From the NCBI GenBank assembly GCA_947380905.1, contig CANCSS010000016.1:1-52499 (forward strand): a stretch of DNA of 52,499 nucleotides, written 5' to 3'. Below are positions 16,736 through 25,921 of this stretch, piece by piece. Made by a program: the position numbers and the translations under genes. Below the pieces are notes generated by a model. It was not told the DNA's origin. It saw only the letters and a list, made by a program, of their open reading frames with translations, and did not search any database. Positions within the stretch are counted from its first letter, which is position 1. Every line of letters starts with the position of its first letter. Source of the DNA: Chitinophagaceae bacterium (GTDB lineage: Bacteria > Bacteroidota > Bacteroidia > Chitinophagales > Chitinophagaceae).

Positions 16736-16743
16736 TACATTTG
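16736..16743 (+). promoter_or_regulatory. -7 element for leuS
   Basis: TACATTTG on the plus strand is an exact TAnnTTTG match. It predicts a leader of about 95 bases before the leuS ATG at 16846, which is long for this window. Confidence 0.5.
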
Positions 16744-16795
16744 CAGCGGGTGAATTCAGACAATTTTTTAACGAAAAGGGGGTGGCTCAAATTTT

Positions 16796-16827
16796 GGTTA
16801 ATTATTTGTTAGATTTTAACCCTTTTT
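16796..16827 (+). promoter_or_regulatory. Weak terminator-like hairpin in the leuS leader
   Basis: GGTTAA (16796-16801) and TTAACC (16816-16821) can pair and are followed by CTTTTT. AAAAGGG (16774-16780) and CCCTTTT (16820-16826) offer an alternative pairing. It could be a simple attenuator, but the stems are short and AT-rich. Confidence 0.2.
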
Positions 16828-16845
16828 ACGCAGAAAAAACAAGCA

Positions 16846-19596
16846 ATGGAGTATCAGTTCAGGGCCATCGAAAAAAAATGGCAAACTATTTGGAAAGAGA
16901 AAAAAGCATATCAGGTAAGCAATGAAAGTAGCAAGCCTAAGTGTTATGTATTGGATATGTTTCCTTATCCAAGCGGGGCGGGTTTGCATGTAGGGCATCC
17001 TCTAGGTTATATTGCTTCCGACATATATAGCAGATTTAAAAGACTAAAAGGTTTTAATGTTTTACATCCTATGGGCTATGATGCTTTTGGTTTGCCTGCA
17101 GAGCAATATGCGATAGAGCATGGAGTTCATCCTGCTAAGAGTACACACGATAACATTGATAATTTCAGAAAGCAATTAGACAATATTGGATTTTGTTTTG
17201 ATTGGGAGAGAGAAGTAAAAACCTGTGATGCCCAATATTACAAATGGACACAGTGGATTTTCTTGCAATTGTTTAATAGTTATTTTGATAAAAATGAAGC
17301 CAAGGCAAAACCCATTTCGCTTTTGTTGAAAGATTTTGATTTAGATGGAAATGCAAATCATATTTGTCCAGGGGACATTACTTTGAAATTTACGGCAACG
17401 GCCTGGAAGGGGTTTACTGAAAAAGAACAACAAGCCATCCTGATGCAATATCGTTTGGCTTTTTGTGGCTATGGAGAAGTCAATTGGTGTGCCGCTTTAG
17501 GAACCGTTTTGGCCAACGATGAAGTGGTCAATGGACTTAGTGAAAGAGGGGGTCATCCGGTGGGAAAGAAAAGATTAAGACAATGGTACTTGCGTATTAC
17601 TGAATATGCGGATAGATTACTTACTGGGTTGGATACCATTCAATTTAGTGATGCGATGAAAGAAATGCAATCCAATTGGATTGGAAAAAGTTTTGGGGCA
17701 GAGATAGATTTTAATATGCACCAAAACGAAGGCGCTTTGAAAGTTTATACCACTAGGCCTGATACCATCTTTGGGGTAGATTTTATGGTGGTAGCCCCTG
17801 AGCATGCGATGATAGAGCATATAACACCCACCTCTCATAAAGCAGCGGTGGAGGAGTACATTGCTTATGTAAAAAGCAGAAGTGAAAGAGAGCGCATGGC
17901 TGAGAAAAAAATTACAGGTTGTTTTACGGGAGCATACGTAGAGAATCCTTTTAGTAAAAAATTAATTCCTGTTTGGATTTCGGAATATGTTTTAGCAGGT
18001 TATGGTACTGGAGCTATTATGGCAGTGCCTTGCGGGGATGAACGTGATTTCAAATTCGCGCAACATTTTAATATTCCCATTACCAATATTATTGGAGACG
18101 CGTTTAACGGAATCGATGCCAATCCTACCAAAGACGCCAAATTAACCAATAGTGATTTTTTAAATGGGGTGGTTCAAAAAGACGCCATTGCTATAGTAAA
18201 TGAGAAAATGGAAGCATTGGGTATTGGTAAAAGAAAAATAAATTATAAAATGCGGGATGCTGCATTTAGCAGACAGCGTTATTGGGGTGAACCTTTCCCA
18301 ATTAAATGGGTGGATGGTATAGCCTATCCAATGCTAGAAAATGAGTTGCCTTTATTGTTGCCAGAAGTGGACAATTATTCTCCAGGGCCAGAAGGAGAAG
18401 GGCCTTTGGCAAATATAGCTTCCTGGAAAGCCGACAACTATGAAACCAATACCATGCCTGGATATGCGGGCAGTAGTTGGTATTTTATCAGGTATATGGA
18501 TCCTAGCAATGAAAAAGAATTTTGCAATAGAAAAGTAAGTGATTATTGGGGTCAGGTAGATTTGTACATTGGTGGAACAGAACATGCAGTTGGGCATTTA
18601 TTGTACAGTAGAATGTGGACGAAAGCTTTGTACGATTTAGGGCATATTGGATTTGATGAGCCGTTTAAAAAATTATTGAATCAAGGAATGATTCAAGGCA
18701 GTTCAAGATTTGTGTATCGAATTCGTGGAACGCAAAAATATGTATCGGCTGGTTTAGCGGCGGCGCATGAAGTAGACGCATTGCATGTAGATGTGAACAT
18801 GGTAGATGGCGTAGAATTAAATACAGCAGCTTTTAAAAAATGGAAGCCAGATTTTTCTAAAGCAGAATTTATTCTAGAAGACGGAAAATACATTTGTGGC
18901 GTTGAGGTAGAGAAAATGTCAAAGTCTAAATTTAATACGGTGAATCCGGATGATTTGGTAGAAAGATACGGTGCCGATACTTTTAGAATGTATGAAATGT
19001 TTTTGGGTCCAGTGGAACAAAGTAAACCATGGGATACCAAGGGTATTGAAGGGGTACACCGTTTTTTGAAAAAATGTTGGCGCTTGTTTTTTGATGAATT
19101 AAAAGGGAAGGTTTGGAACGAAGATGCTGCCACTGATGCAGAATTAAAAATAGTACACAAAGCGATTAAAAAAATTGAAGAAGACACAGAGCGACATAGT
19201 TTTAATACAGCAGTAAGTACTTTTATGATTTGCGTAAATGAATTGGCCGATGCAAATTGTCATAAAAAAGAAATATTGTCTCAACTGCTTATTTTGATGA
19301 CCCCTTATGCGCCACATTTTGCAGAAGAATTGTGGCAGGCATTGGGTAACCATGGTTTGGTGGTAGATGCTTCCTATCCTGTATTTGAAGCCAAATATGT
19401 TACAGAAAGTGCAAAAGATTATCCAGTAAGTATCAATGGAAAGATGAGGGTTAATATTGCTATTGACTTGGCAGCCACAGAAACTCAAGTGCATGAAATG
19501 GTGTTGGCCAATGAAATCGTAAAAAAATGGGTTGCAGACACCCCGATTAAAAAAATAATTTTTGTAAAAGGGAAGATGATCAATATTGTTATTTGA
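16846..19596 (+). CDS. leuS: Leucyl-tRNA synthetase
   Basis: Class Ia synthetase charging tRNA-Leu, 916 residues against about 860 in E. coli. The HIGH-type motif HVGH is at 48-51 and KMSKS is at 690-694. The CP1 editing domain includes the threonine-rich YTTRPDTIFGVDFMVVAPEH, and the conserved AGYGTGAIMAVPCGDERD is also present. About 45 extra residues (LLKDFDLDGNANHICPGD and flanks) lie between the WTQWIFLQLF segment and NWCAALGTVLANDEV. This looks like a lineage insertion rather than damage, because the frame is continuous. ruvB follows 17 bases after its stop. Confidence 0.98.
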   Translation: MEYQFRAIEKKWQTIWKEKKAYQVSNESSKPKCYVLDMFPYPSGAGLHVGHPLGYIASDIYSRFKRLKGFNVLHPMGYDAFGLPAEQYAIEHGVHPAKSTHDNIDNFRKQLDNIGFCFDWEREVKTCDAQYYKWTQWIFLQLFNSYFDKNEAKAKPISLLLKDFDLDGNANHICPGDITLKFTATAWKGFTEKEQQAILMQYRLAFCGYGEVNWCAALGTVLANDEVVNGLSERGGHPVGKKRLRQWYLRITEYADRLLTGLDTIQFSDAMKEMQSNWIGKSFGAEIDFNMHQNEGALKVYTTRPDTIFGVDFMVVAPEHAMIEHITPTSHKAAVEEYIAYVKSRSERERMAEKKITGCFTGAYVENPFSKKLIPVWISEYVLAGYGTGAIMAVPCGDERDFKFAQHFNIPITNIIGDAFNGIDANPTKDAKLTNSDFLNGVVQKDAIAIVNEKMEALGIGKRKINYKMRDAAFSRQRYWGEPFPIKWVDGIAYPMLENELPLLLPEVDNYSPGPEGEGPLANIASWKADNYETNTMPGYAGSSWYFIRYMDPSNEKEFCNRKVSDYWGQVDLYIGGTEHAVGHLLYSRMWTKALYDLGHIGFDEPFKKLLNQGMIQGSSRFVYRIRGTQKYVSAGLAAAHEVDALHVDVNMVDGVELNTAAFKKWKPDFSKAEFILEDGKYICGVEVEKMSKSKFNTVNPDDLVERYGADTFRMYEMFLGPVEQSKPWDTKGIEGVHRFLKKCWRLFFDELKGKVWNEDAATDAELKIVHKAIKKIEEDTERHSFNTAVSTFMICVNELADANCHKKEILSQLLILMTPYAPHFAEELWQALGNHGLVVDASYPVFEAKYVTESAKDYPVSINGKMRVNIAIDLAATETQVHEMVLANEIVKKWVADTPIKKIIFVKGKMINIVI

Positions 19597-19613
19597 TCCA
19601 TTAAACAATTTAT

Positions 19614-20648
19614 ATGGCCAATCCTATATTAGACAGTTCAAACAATTTGAATCCCCTGGATAAGGAGTTTGAAAACAGCATTCGTCCTAAAGAAATGGAT
19701 GCTTTTACGGGTCAGCCGCAGTTGATTGAAAATTTAAACATATTTATTAAAGCAGCTAAAATGCGGGGAGAGGCCTTGGATCATATTTTATTTCATGGCC
19801 CTCCAGGTTTGGGAAAAACAACCTTGAGTCGAATTGTAGCCAATGAAATGGGGGTACAAATAAAAGAAACCTCTGGACCAGTGATTGAGAAGCCAAGTGA
19901 CTTAGCCGGTTTATTAACCAGTCTAGAACCCAATGATGTATTGTTTATTGATGAAATACATCGCTTGAGTACCGTGGTGGAAGAATATTTGTATGCTGCC
20001 ATGGAGGATTACAAAATTGATATCTTAATTGACAGCGGTCCCAATGCACGTAGCATTCAAATTAACTTGAATCCATTTACATTGGTAGGCGCAACTACGA
20101 GAAGCGGCTTATTAACGGCACCTTTATTGTCTCGTTTTGGTATCAAGTCGAGACTGGAGTATTACCCAGCTGCTGTCATTGAAAAAATAATTGTAAGAAG
20201 TGCTGGAATTTTAGATGTGAATATTAACAGTGAAGCAGCAGGAGAAATTTCCAGAAGAAGTAGAGGTACACCAAGAATTGCCAATGGACTTCTGAGAAGG
20301 GTGCGCGACTTTGCGCAAGTATTAAATGATGGCAAAGTAGATATGGGCATCACGCAACATGCATTAAAGGCACTGAATGTAGATGAGCATGGCTTAGACG
20401 AAATGGACAACCGAATACTACTAGCCATTATAGAAAAATTCAAAGGAGGGCCAGTAGGTATTTCAACCATAGCAACGGCGGTGGGAGAAGAATCGGGCAC
20501 CATTGAAGAAGTGTATGAGCCTTTTTTAATTCAAGAAGGATTTTTACAAAGAACGCCAAGAGGTAGAGAAGTGACCGACAAAGCTTATTCGCATTTGGGT
20601 AAAAAACCAAACAGGGGCGCTTCTAACAACCCCGAACTATTTAGATAG
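19614..20648 (+). CDS. ruvB: Holliday junction branch migration helicase RuvB
   Basis: AAA+ motor that drives branch migration with RuvA, 344 residues. Walker A GPPGLGKT is at 62-69 and Walker B DEIH at 113-116. Sensor 1 is in [11 protein letters not shown], and the arginine-finger and RuvB signature is [23 protein letters not shown]. The C-terminal winged helix is complete ([20 protein letters not shown]). It lies 17 bases after leuS and is closed by a strong terminator; ruvA is not in this window. Confidence 0.98.
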   Translation: MANPILDSSNNLNPLDKEFENSIRPKEMDAFTGQPQLIENLNIFIKAAKMRGEALDHILFHGPPGLGKTTLSRIVANEMGVQIKETSGPVIEKPSDLAGLLTSLEPNDVLFIDEIHRLSTVVEEYLYAAMEDYKIDILIDSGPNARSIQINLNPFTLVGATTRSGLLTAPLLSRFGIKSRLEYYPAAVIEKIIVRSAGILDVNINSEAAGEISRRSRGTPRIANGLLRRVRDFAQVLNDGKVDMGITQHALKALNVDEHGLDEMDNRILLAIIEKFKGGPVGISTIATAVGEESGTIEEVYEPFLIQEGFLQRTPRGREVTDKAYSHLGKKPNRGASNNPELFR

Positions 20649-20668
20649 TTGTTGTTTTATACAAAATT

Positions 20669-20707
20669 AAAAGGTCCCGAAATTTTTAAATTTTCGGGAC
20701 CTTTTTT
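20669..20707 (+). terminator. Bidirectional terminator between ruvB and the response regulator
   Basis: AAAAGGTCCCGAAA (20669-20682) pairs perfectly with TTTCGGGACCTTTT (20692-20705), followed by a T-tract to 20707. A-rich sequence on the left gives a T-tract on the minus strand, so it can end both convergent transcripts. Confidence 0.92.
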
Positions 20708-20734
20708 ATACGATCTATAAAGGGTATTTATTTT

Positions 20735-21433
20735 TTAGGATACCACCAGTCTAAAACCATTGCCGTGAATGTTGACGATTTCTATTTGGTCGTCTTCTTT
20801 TAAGTATTTTCTTAATTTGGCAATGTACACATCCATACTTCTGCCATTGAAATAAGTATCACTGCCCCAAATTTTCTTCAATGCTTTTTCGCGTGTCAAT
20901 AAATCATTTTTATTTTCAGCCAACATTTTCAACAATTCGTTCTCTTTGGGTGAAAGCACTTGTGTGTGATCGCTAATTTTTAATTCTCTTAATCTTGGAT
21001 TAAAATGATAGCGGCCCAATTCAAATTCTATATTTTCACTTACTTTATTGTCTTCTTCGTTTCTTTTAATAATGGCTTTTATTTTAAGTAATAATACTTC
21101 ACTATCAAATGGCTTGGTGATATAATCATCGGCACCTAGTTTGTAGCCATGAATGATGTCTTCTTTTAAAGTTTTAGCACTTAGAAAAAACAAAGGTACA
21201 TCAGGATCAATGTCTCTAATTTCTTCCGCCAAAGTAAAGCCATCTACATGAGGCATCATGACATCCAACAAACAAAGGTCAAATTTTTCTCTTTGAAAAG
21301 CAGCCAAGCCCAATCGGCCATCTCTTTCTAATGTAACATCATATTCGTCTAGCTCCAAATAGTTTTTTAGTACCAAGCCCAAATTGCTATCGTCTTCGCA
21401 AAGTAATATTTTATATTTTTTCTTGTCTTCCAT
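20735..21433 (-). CDS. OmpR/PhoB-family response regulator
   Basis: Two-component response regulator of 232 residues. The receiver domain (about 8-120) has the acidic pair CEDD, the phosphoryl acceptor Asp57 in LLDVMMP, and the switch lysine in ITKPFD. The C-terminal winged-helix DNA-binding domain (about 135-232) has LSPKENELLKMLAENKNDLLTREKAL and GRSMDVYIAKLRKYL. It resembles the RprY-like group of Bacteroidota. No sensor kinase is adjacent, so its partner must be elsewhere. The 133 bases upstream separate it from recQ on the same strand. Confidence 0.93.
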   Translation of the reverse strand: MEDKKKYKILLCEDDSNLGLVLKNYLELDEYDVTLERDGRLGLAAFQREKFDLCLLDVMMPHVDGFTLAEEIRDIDPDVPLFFLSAKTLKEDIIHGYKLGADDYITKPFDSEVLLLKIKAIIKRNEEDNKVSENIEFELGRYHFNPRLRELKISDHTQVLSPKENELLKMLAENKNDLLTREKALKKIWGSDTYFNGRSMDVYIAKLRKYLKEDDQIEIVNIHGNGFRLVVS

Positions 21434-21566
21434 GATCGTTGTTGTTTAAATTAATTTATTTTTTTCTTCCCTACAAAGAAAAGGGTTTTACAATACCTTC
21501 TTTAGCTATTGATTTCCAATGTTTTGTTAAAAACATACAGTTTAATTGGCTTTTTATAATGTATTG

Positions 21567-23288
21567 TTAAAGTGCTTCTATTTCTTTTGCTCTACAAAGG
21601 TCGCATATTTTACACTTAGTTGGATTTTTTTCTCCAAAATAACTCGCTAAGTAGACACTTCGGCATGCGATGTCTCTGCCCCAAACGTAGGCTGTAAAAT
21701 GAGCCATTCTTTGAAGGAATGCGGTTTTTCTTAATTGATAATTGTCTAAATCAATTTTCATAAAAGCGGCTGCGGTTCTGTTCCAAAGAAATTGTACGAC
21801 GGGTTGATTGTCTTTTTGTTCATAAGTGATTTGCCCTGTTTGTTGCAAAAAAAGCAAGGTTTTTTGAACAAATGCAATGTCTCTTTGCAATAGGGTAGCC
21901 AATAAATTCTCATTGATAAATTGAGGGGCATCTATAATGCCTCCATAAGTGCGTAAAATGGTTTGTAATACCACAGCTGCTATCGGATTATTTTGTTCGT
22001 ATTGCTCTATCGTATTTCTGTCGGCAATCACTTGAATCATGGAAGGCTTAAATGAAGCAGCTGAAAATTTTACATGGCCTTCTTGTTCTATCCATTGAAG
22101 CGCATTACGCGCTATTATTTTATCCAATTTAAAACGAGTGCAAAAATCTTCAAAGTCAAATATAAATTGTTGTTTTTCGCCCGTACCAATGGGCAATTGA
22201 ACAAAGTCGGCCAAGTGCTGATAAATATTTTTTATGATTTCAATGGAAGGATATTTTTTTTCTTGAAGTTGGCTCCAATAATCCCAGTCGTTTTGTTGAA
22301 ACAATAAAAGCGCATTGGCAGCCTGCCCATCTCTTCCAGCCCTACCTGCTTCTTGATAATATTGTTCTAAACTATTGGGCAAATCAAAATGGATCACCGC
22401 TCTCACATCCGTTTTATTAATACCCATTCCAAAAGCACTGGTACAAATAATAATGGGCGTTGTATTATTCATCCATTTGGCTTGCATTTCTTGTCGCATT
22501 GCAATGGGCATACCTGCATGGTATTCGCCTACTGGGTAGCCATAATCTTTTAAAATTTGTGCCAATTGGGCGACCTGGTTTCTGGTAGTACAATAAATAA
22601 TAACACTTCCTTTTATTTCATTTAATTCTTTTCTTAGCGCACTTAACTTAACTGGTACTTTTTGAACCCGATAGGTCATATTGGGTCTTAAAAAACGATC
22701 GGTAATCACGGTGCCATTGATTAAACTTAATTGTTTAATAATGTCTTCTTGCACCATGGGGATGGCGGAAGCGGTCATGGCTAAAATGGGCACTTTGGGA
22801 AACCATTTTTTAAGCACATTCAATTTTCGATAGGAGGGCCTAAAGTCATAGCCCCATTGTGAGATACAATGTGCTTCGTCGATAGCAAATAAGGTAATAG
22901 GTAATTGCTGTAAAAAATTTTGAAAACTCTTCTGCGCTAATTTTTCGGGAGAGCAATAAATAAATTGATATTTCCCTTGCTGGGCTTCTGCTAAAATAAG
23001 TGCTTCTTGAGCTGGACTAATTTCACCTCCTAAATTTACCGCAGTCATATTTTTACTCAACAAATCTTTGACCTGATCTTGCATGAGTGCAATCAATGGA
23101 CTAATAATAACACAAATTCCTTTTTGATAAAGCGTAGGTAGTTGAAAGCATAAAGATTTTCCTGCACCAGTGGGTAAGAGCGTAAGGACATCCTTGCCTT
23201 CTAATACAGCTTGTATGACGGCCAGTTGTTGTGGTCTAAACTGATCATAACCCCAGTATTGTTTTAATATGTCTTGGACATTTTTCAA
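21567..23288 (-). CDS. RecQ-family ATP-dependent DNA helicase, short form
   Basis: A 573-residue 3'-5' superfamily-2 helicase. Motifs are the Q motif FRPQQ, motif I LLPTGAGKSLCFQLP, motif II IDEAHCISQWGYDFRP, motif III MTASA and motif VI QEAGRAGRDGQ. After the helicase core come about 200 residues with a winged-helix-like part, and then a zinc-type motif at the extreme C-terminus: Cys542, Cys559, Cys562 and Cys565. There is no HRDC domain. In standard RecQ the zinc motif directly follows the core, so the order is altered here. The gene follows the copper ATPase by 5 bases and is probably co-transcribed with it. Confidence 0.93.
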   Translation of the reverse strand: MKNVQDILKQYWGYDQFRPQQLAVIQAVLEGKDVLTLLPTGAGKSLCFQLPTLYQKGICVIISPLIALMQDQVKDLLSKNMTAVNLGGEISPAQEALILAEAQQGKYQFIYCSPEKLAQKSFQNFLQQLPITLFAIDEAHCISQWGYDFRPSYRKLNVLKKWFPKVPILAMTASAIPMVQEDIIKQLSLINGTVITDRFLRPNMTYRVQKVPVKLSALRKELNEIKGSVIIYCTTRNQVAQLAQILKDYGYPVGEYHAGMPIAMRQEMQAKWMNNTTPIIICTSAFGMGINKTDVRAVIHFDLPNSLEQYYQEAGRAGRDGQAANALLLFQQNDWDYWSQLQEKKYPSIEIIKNIYQHLADFVQLPIGTGEKQQFIFDFEDFCTRFKLDKIIARNALQWIEQEGHVKFSAASFKPSMIQVIADRNTIEQYEQNNPIAAVVLQTILRTYGGIIDAPQFINENLLATLLQRDIAFVQKTLLFLQQTGQITYEQKDNQPVVQFLWNRTAAAFMKIDLDNYQLRKTAFLQRMAHFTAYVWGRDIACRSVYLASYFGEKNPTKCKICDLCRAKEIEAL

Positions 23289-23293
23289 AAAGG

Positions 23294-25435
23294 CTAGACT
23301 AATTTTTTCTTAAATAATCTTAAGGAGTTAATAGCTAATACGACATCGCTTAAGCCCATAATGAGTGCGCCATAAGTGGGCCCCCAGGTGCCTAATAATC
23401 CTAAAGCTGCCACGGGTATGGCAATGATATTATAAGAGAAGGCCCAAATCAAATTTTCTTTAATGGTCTCATAAGTTCTTCTGCCTAATCCTAAAGCCAT
23501 CGGTAAATTTTTAAGCCCCTGGTTCATTAAAATGACTTGTGCACTTTGAATGGCAATATGGGATGCATTGCTCAAAGAAATTCCAATGGTAGCTTTGGCC
23601 AATGCAGGTGCATCGTTGATGCCATCGCCCACCATCGCAGTAGGACTTATTTTGGTTAAAGCATCTAACTTATTTAATTTATCGGCGGGGCTTTGTTCTG
23701 CAATGATTTCTTGAATGCCTAATGCTTTTCCTACTTGTTCACATTTTTCTTTTCTATCCCCACTCAATAAAACGGTGTGCACGCCTTGTTTGTGAAGGGT
23801 GTCTATAATTTCTTTGGCTTCTATTCTTATTTGATCGTTCACATCAATCCATCCAAGCAGTAAATCATTTTTTTGAAGGTATACATTGTGTCCGTCCTCT
23901 GCTTTATTGTTGCCCAAGGTTTTATAGGAGCCTGCCCAATAGATATTTCCTTCTTTATCGGTGGCTTTAATTCCCATGCCTTTTACTTCTTCTATATGTT
24001 GCCACTTGATGGCTTCTGTATTTTTCCAATGTGTGCTAATGCATTTTGCAATAGGATGATTTGAATATTTTTCTAAAGAATACGCAATCATTTTAAAATC
24101 TTCTTCGGTCATGCCATCTTGCACTTTAAAATTGGCCAAATCAAAGTGACCTGTTGTTAAAGTACCTGTTTTATCAAACACCACTTGTTTGATGTCTTTA
24201 AAAGTCTCTAAACTTTTTGCATTTTTAAACAAGACTCCATTGCGTGCACCTCTTCCCAATCCCACCGCAATGGCTGCGGGTGTAGCCAATCCCATGGCAC
24301 AAGGGCAGGAAATAACCAATACCGCAATGGCACGAAGCATGCTTTGTCCAAAACCTATTGAATTCCCAAATGCATTGTGTGCGAAAAAATAATTACCTAA
24401 TAAGGTAAGCAAGGCAATGCTTAAAACTAACGGTACAAATACAGCACTTATTTTATCGGCTAATATTTGCACCGGAGGTTTTTCACCTTGTGCAGCTTTC
24501 ACCATTTTTAAAATATTCGCAAGTACAGTGTCGTCGCCCACAGCAGTTACATAGGCTTTTACGGTGCCATTGTCAATGGTACTTCCTCCCAATAATAAAT
24601 CATGCATTTTTCTATACACAGGAACGCTTTCGCCAGTAACGATAGATTCATTCACACTGGCTTCTCCCCATAATATTTTACTGTCCATGGGAATGGTTTC
24701 GCCTGCATTGATTAAAATAAGATCGCCCACTTTTAAAGTATTGCTTTCTACATTAAAAATAATTTCTTTGTGTTGGTCATCAAATACAATCATGTTGGCC
24801 ATCACCTTTTGTGCTTTTACTAAATCTTTTAAAGCACGTTGGGTAGATTGCACTGATGCATCTTCTAAGTAATTACCAAAAAATACCAAGGTAATTATAG
24901 TAGCGGTGGTTTCGTAATAAGCAAAGGCTTCTCCTTGGCCAGTAATGGTTCCATACAAACTATATCCAAAAGAGGCGAGGGCGCCAATGGCTACCAGCAC
25001 ATTCATATTGGGAATTCCTTTGGTAATACTAAACCAGGCACTTTTTCCAAAATAGCCCATACCTAGTATAAAAATGGGAATGGTAAATAGTAATTGCACC
25101 AGGGGCTGCATCATAAAATGCCAATGTATGCCAGGAAGCATCGGAACTAGTATTGGGAGCGCAAATAATAAGCAGAAAAAAGCGCGGTCTCTATTATTGT
25201 CCAACCATTTTTTTGGCGGAGCCGCTTCTTCTTGCCCACGAACTTTATACCCTATGTTTTGAATGCCTTGTATTAATTTTTCTTTGCTCGTTGTAGTGGG
25301 CATTTCAAATTGAACCTCGCCTTCCATAAAGCTTACTTTGGGTTCCATAATTCCATTGCTTTGCAAATATTTATGAATGGATAAGGCACAATTGGTGCAA
25401 CTCATTCCATCTACTTTCCAGGCTATTTTTTCCAT
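23294..25435 (-). CDS. copA: Copper-translocating P1B-type ATPase
   Basis: A 713-residue heavy-metal pump. There is one N-terminal HMA domain with the metal-binding GMSCTNC (Cys13, Cys16). TM helices begin near residue 85; the actuator loop has TGES and the intramembrane metal site CPC is at 377-379. The phosphorylated aspartate is Asp421 in DKTGTLT, and GDGINDAP is the hinge. The later TM signatures are SYNIIAIPVAA and GLSDVVLAINSLRL, which point to copper, although the usual S-S pair reads S-D. The start at ATG 25435 is chosen over an upstream in-frame codon because a -7 element lies in the extension. It leads the recQ gene. Confidence 0.93.
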   Translation of the reverse strand: MEKIAWKVDGMSCTNCALSIHKYLQSNGIMEPKVSFMEGEVQFEMPTTTSKEKLIQGIQNIGYKVRGQEEAAPPKKWLDNNRDRAFFCLLFALPILVPMLPGIHWHFMMQPLVQLLFTIPIFILGMGYFGKSAWFSITKGIPNMNVLVAIGALASFGYSLYGTITGQGEAFAYYETTATIITLVFFGNYLEDASVQSTQRALKDLVKAQKVMANMIVFDDQHKEIIFNVESNTLKVGDLILINAGETIPMDSKILWGEASVNESIVTGESVPVYRKMHDLLLGGSTIDNGTVKAYVTAVGDDTVLANILKMVKAAQGEKPPVQILADKISAVFVPLVLSIALLTLLGNYFFAHNAFGNSIGFGQSMLRAIAVLVISCPCAMGLATPAAIAVGLGRGARNGVLFKNAKSLETFKDIKQVVFDKTGTLTTGHFDLANFKVQDGMTEEDFKMIAYSLEKYSNHPIAKCISTHWKNTEAIKWQHIEEVKGMGIKATDKEGNIYWAGSYKTLGNNKAEDGHNVYLQKNDLLLGWIDVNDQIRIEAKEIIDTLHKQGVHTVLLSGDRKEKCEQVGKALGIQEIIAEQSPADKLNKLDALTKISPTAMVGDGINDAPALAKATIGISLSNASHIAIQSAQVILMNQGLKNLPMALGLGRRTYETIKENLIWAFSYNIIAIPVAALGLLGTWGPTYGALIMGLSDVVLAINSLRLFKKKLV

Positions 25436-25453
25436 TGGGCACCATTTAGATAA

Positions 25454-25461
25454 CAAAGGTA
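25454..25461 (-). promoter_or_regulatory. -7 element for copA
   Basis: TACCTTTG on the minus strand, an exact TAnnTTTG match, ends 18 bases before the copA start at 25435. The same octamer is found upstream of the HD gene and tig. Confidence 0.55.
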
Positions 25462-25486
25462 CGAAGACATTATGTATGCGTTCACC

Positions 25487-25494
25487 TATCTTTG
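25487..25494 (+). promoter_or_regulatory. -7 element for tsaE, near-leaderless
   Basis: TATCTTTG lies four bases before ATG 25499. Transcription would begin at about the start codon. The element sits inside the longer open frame from 25472, which argues that the longer start is not real. Confidence 0.6.
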
Positions 25495-25498
25495 CCCT

Positions 25499-25912
25499 AT
25501 GGATCGAATTTATTCATTAGATCAAATAGGGGAAATTTCGGCTGCCTTGTTAAAGGAATTTGGCACTAAAACCGTTTGGGCTTTTCATGCCCCCATGGGG
25601 GCGGGCAAGACTACTTTAATAGCCGCCATTGGCAAGGAAATCGGTATTCAAGAAGCCATTACCAGTCCTACTTTTGCATTGATGAATCAGTATGATGCCC
25701 ATGGGAAAATGGTGTACCATATGGATTGGTACCGGCTTGAAAACGAAAAGGAAGCAGCTCGGGCTGGTATGGAAGCTGCATTTGAAGATGCCGATCTTTG
25801 TTTTGTAGAGTGGCCAGAGAAGGCCATGGGTCTATTGCCAGTAGCTACGCAACACTTTGAAATTGAAATTTTAGATCCTGAACATAGAAGGATTTTTATA
25901 CCTTCATTGTAA
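25499..25912 (+). CDS. tsaE: tRNA threonylcarbamoyladenosine biosynthesis protein TsaE
   Basis: ATPase partner of TsaB and TsaD in making the t6A37 modification of ANN-decoding tRNAs. It has 137 residues. The Walker A is MGAGKTT (33-39), followed by the family segment ITSPTFALMNQY and the C-terminal YHMDWYRLENEKEAARAGM and CFVEWPEK. The start at 25499 is supported by the promoter element immediately upstream. The next gene starts 9 bases downstream. Confidence 0.95.
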   Translation: MDRIYSLDQIGEISAALLKEFGTKTVWAFHAPMGAGKTTLIAAIGKEIGIQEAITSPTFALMNQYDAHGKMVYHMDWYRLENEKEAARAGMEAAFEDADLCFVEWPEKAMGLLPVATQHFEIEILDPEHRRIFIPSL

Positions 25913-25921
25913 ATTATTGAT

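Noticed and set aside
21532..21568. Weak AACA(A)TACA hairpin after recQ as terminator
   Set aside because: The stem is imperfect, AT-rich and overlaps the recQ stop; too weak to list.
25436..25456. Longer copA start 21 bases upstream of 25435
   Set aside because: The extension contains part of the TACCTTTG element and has no family similarity; the HMA domain begins right after the shorter start.
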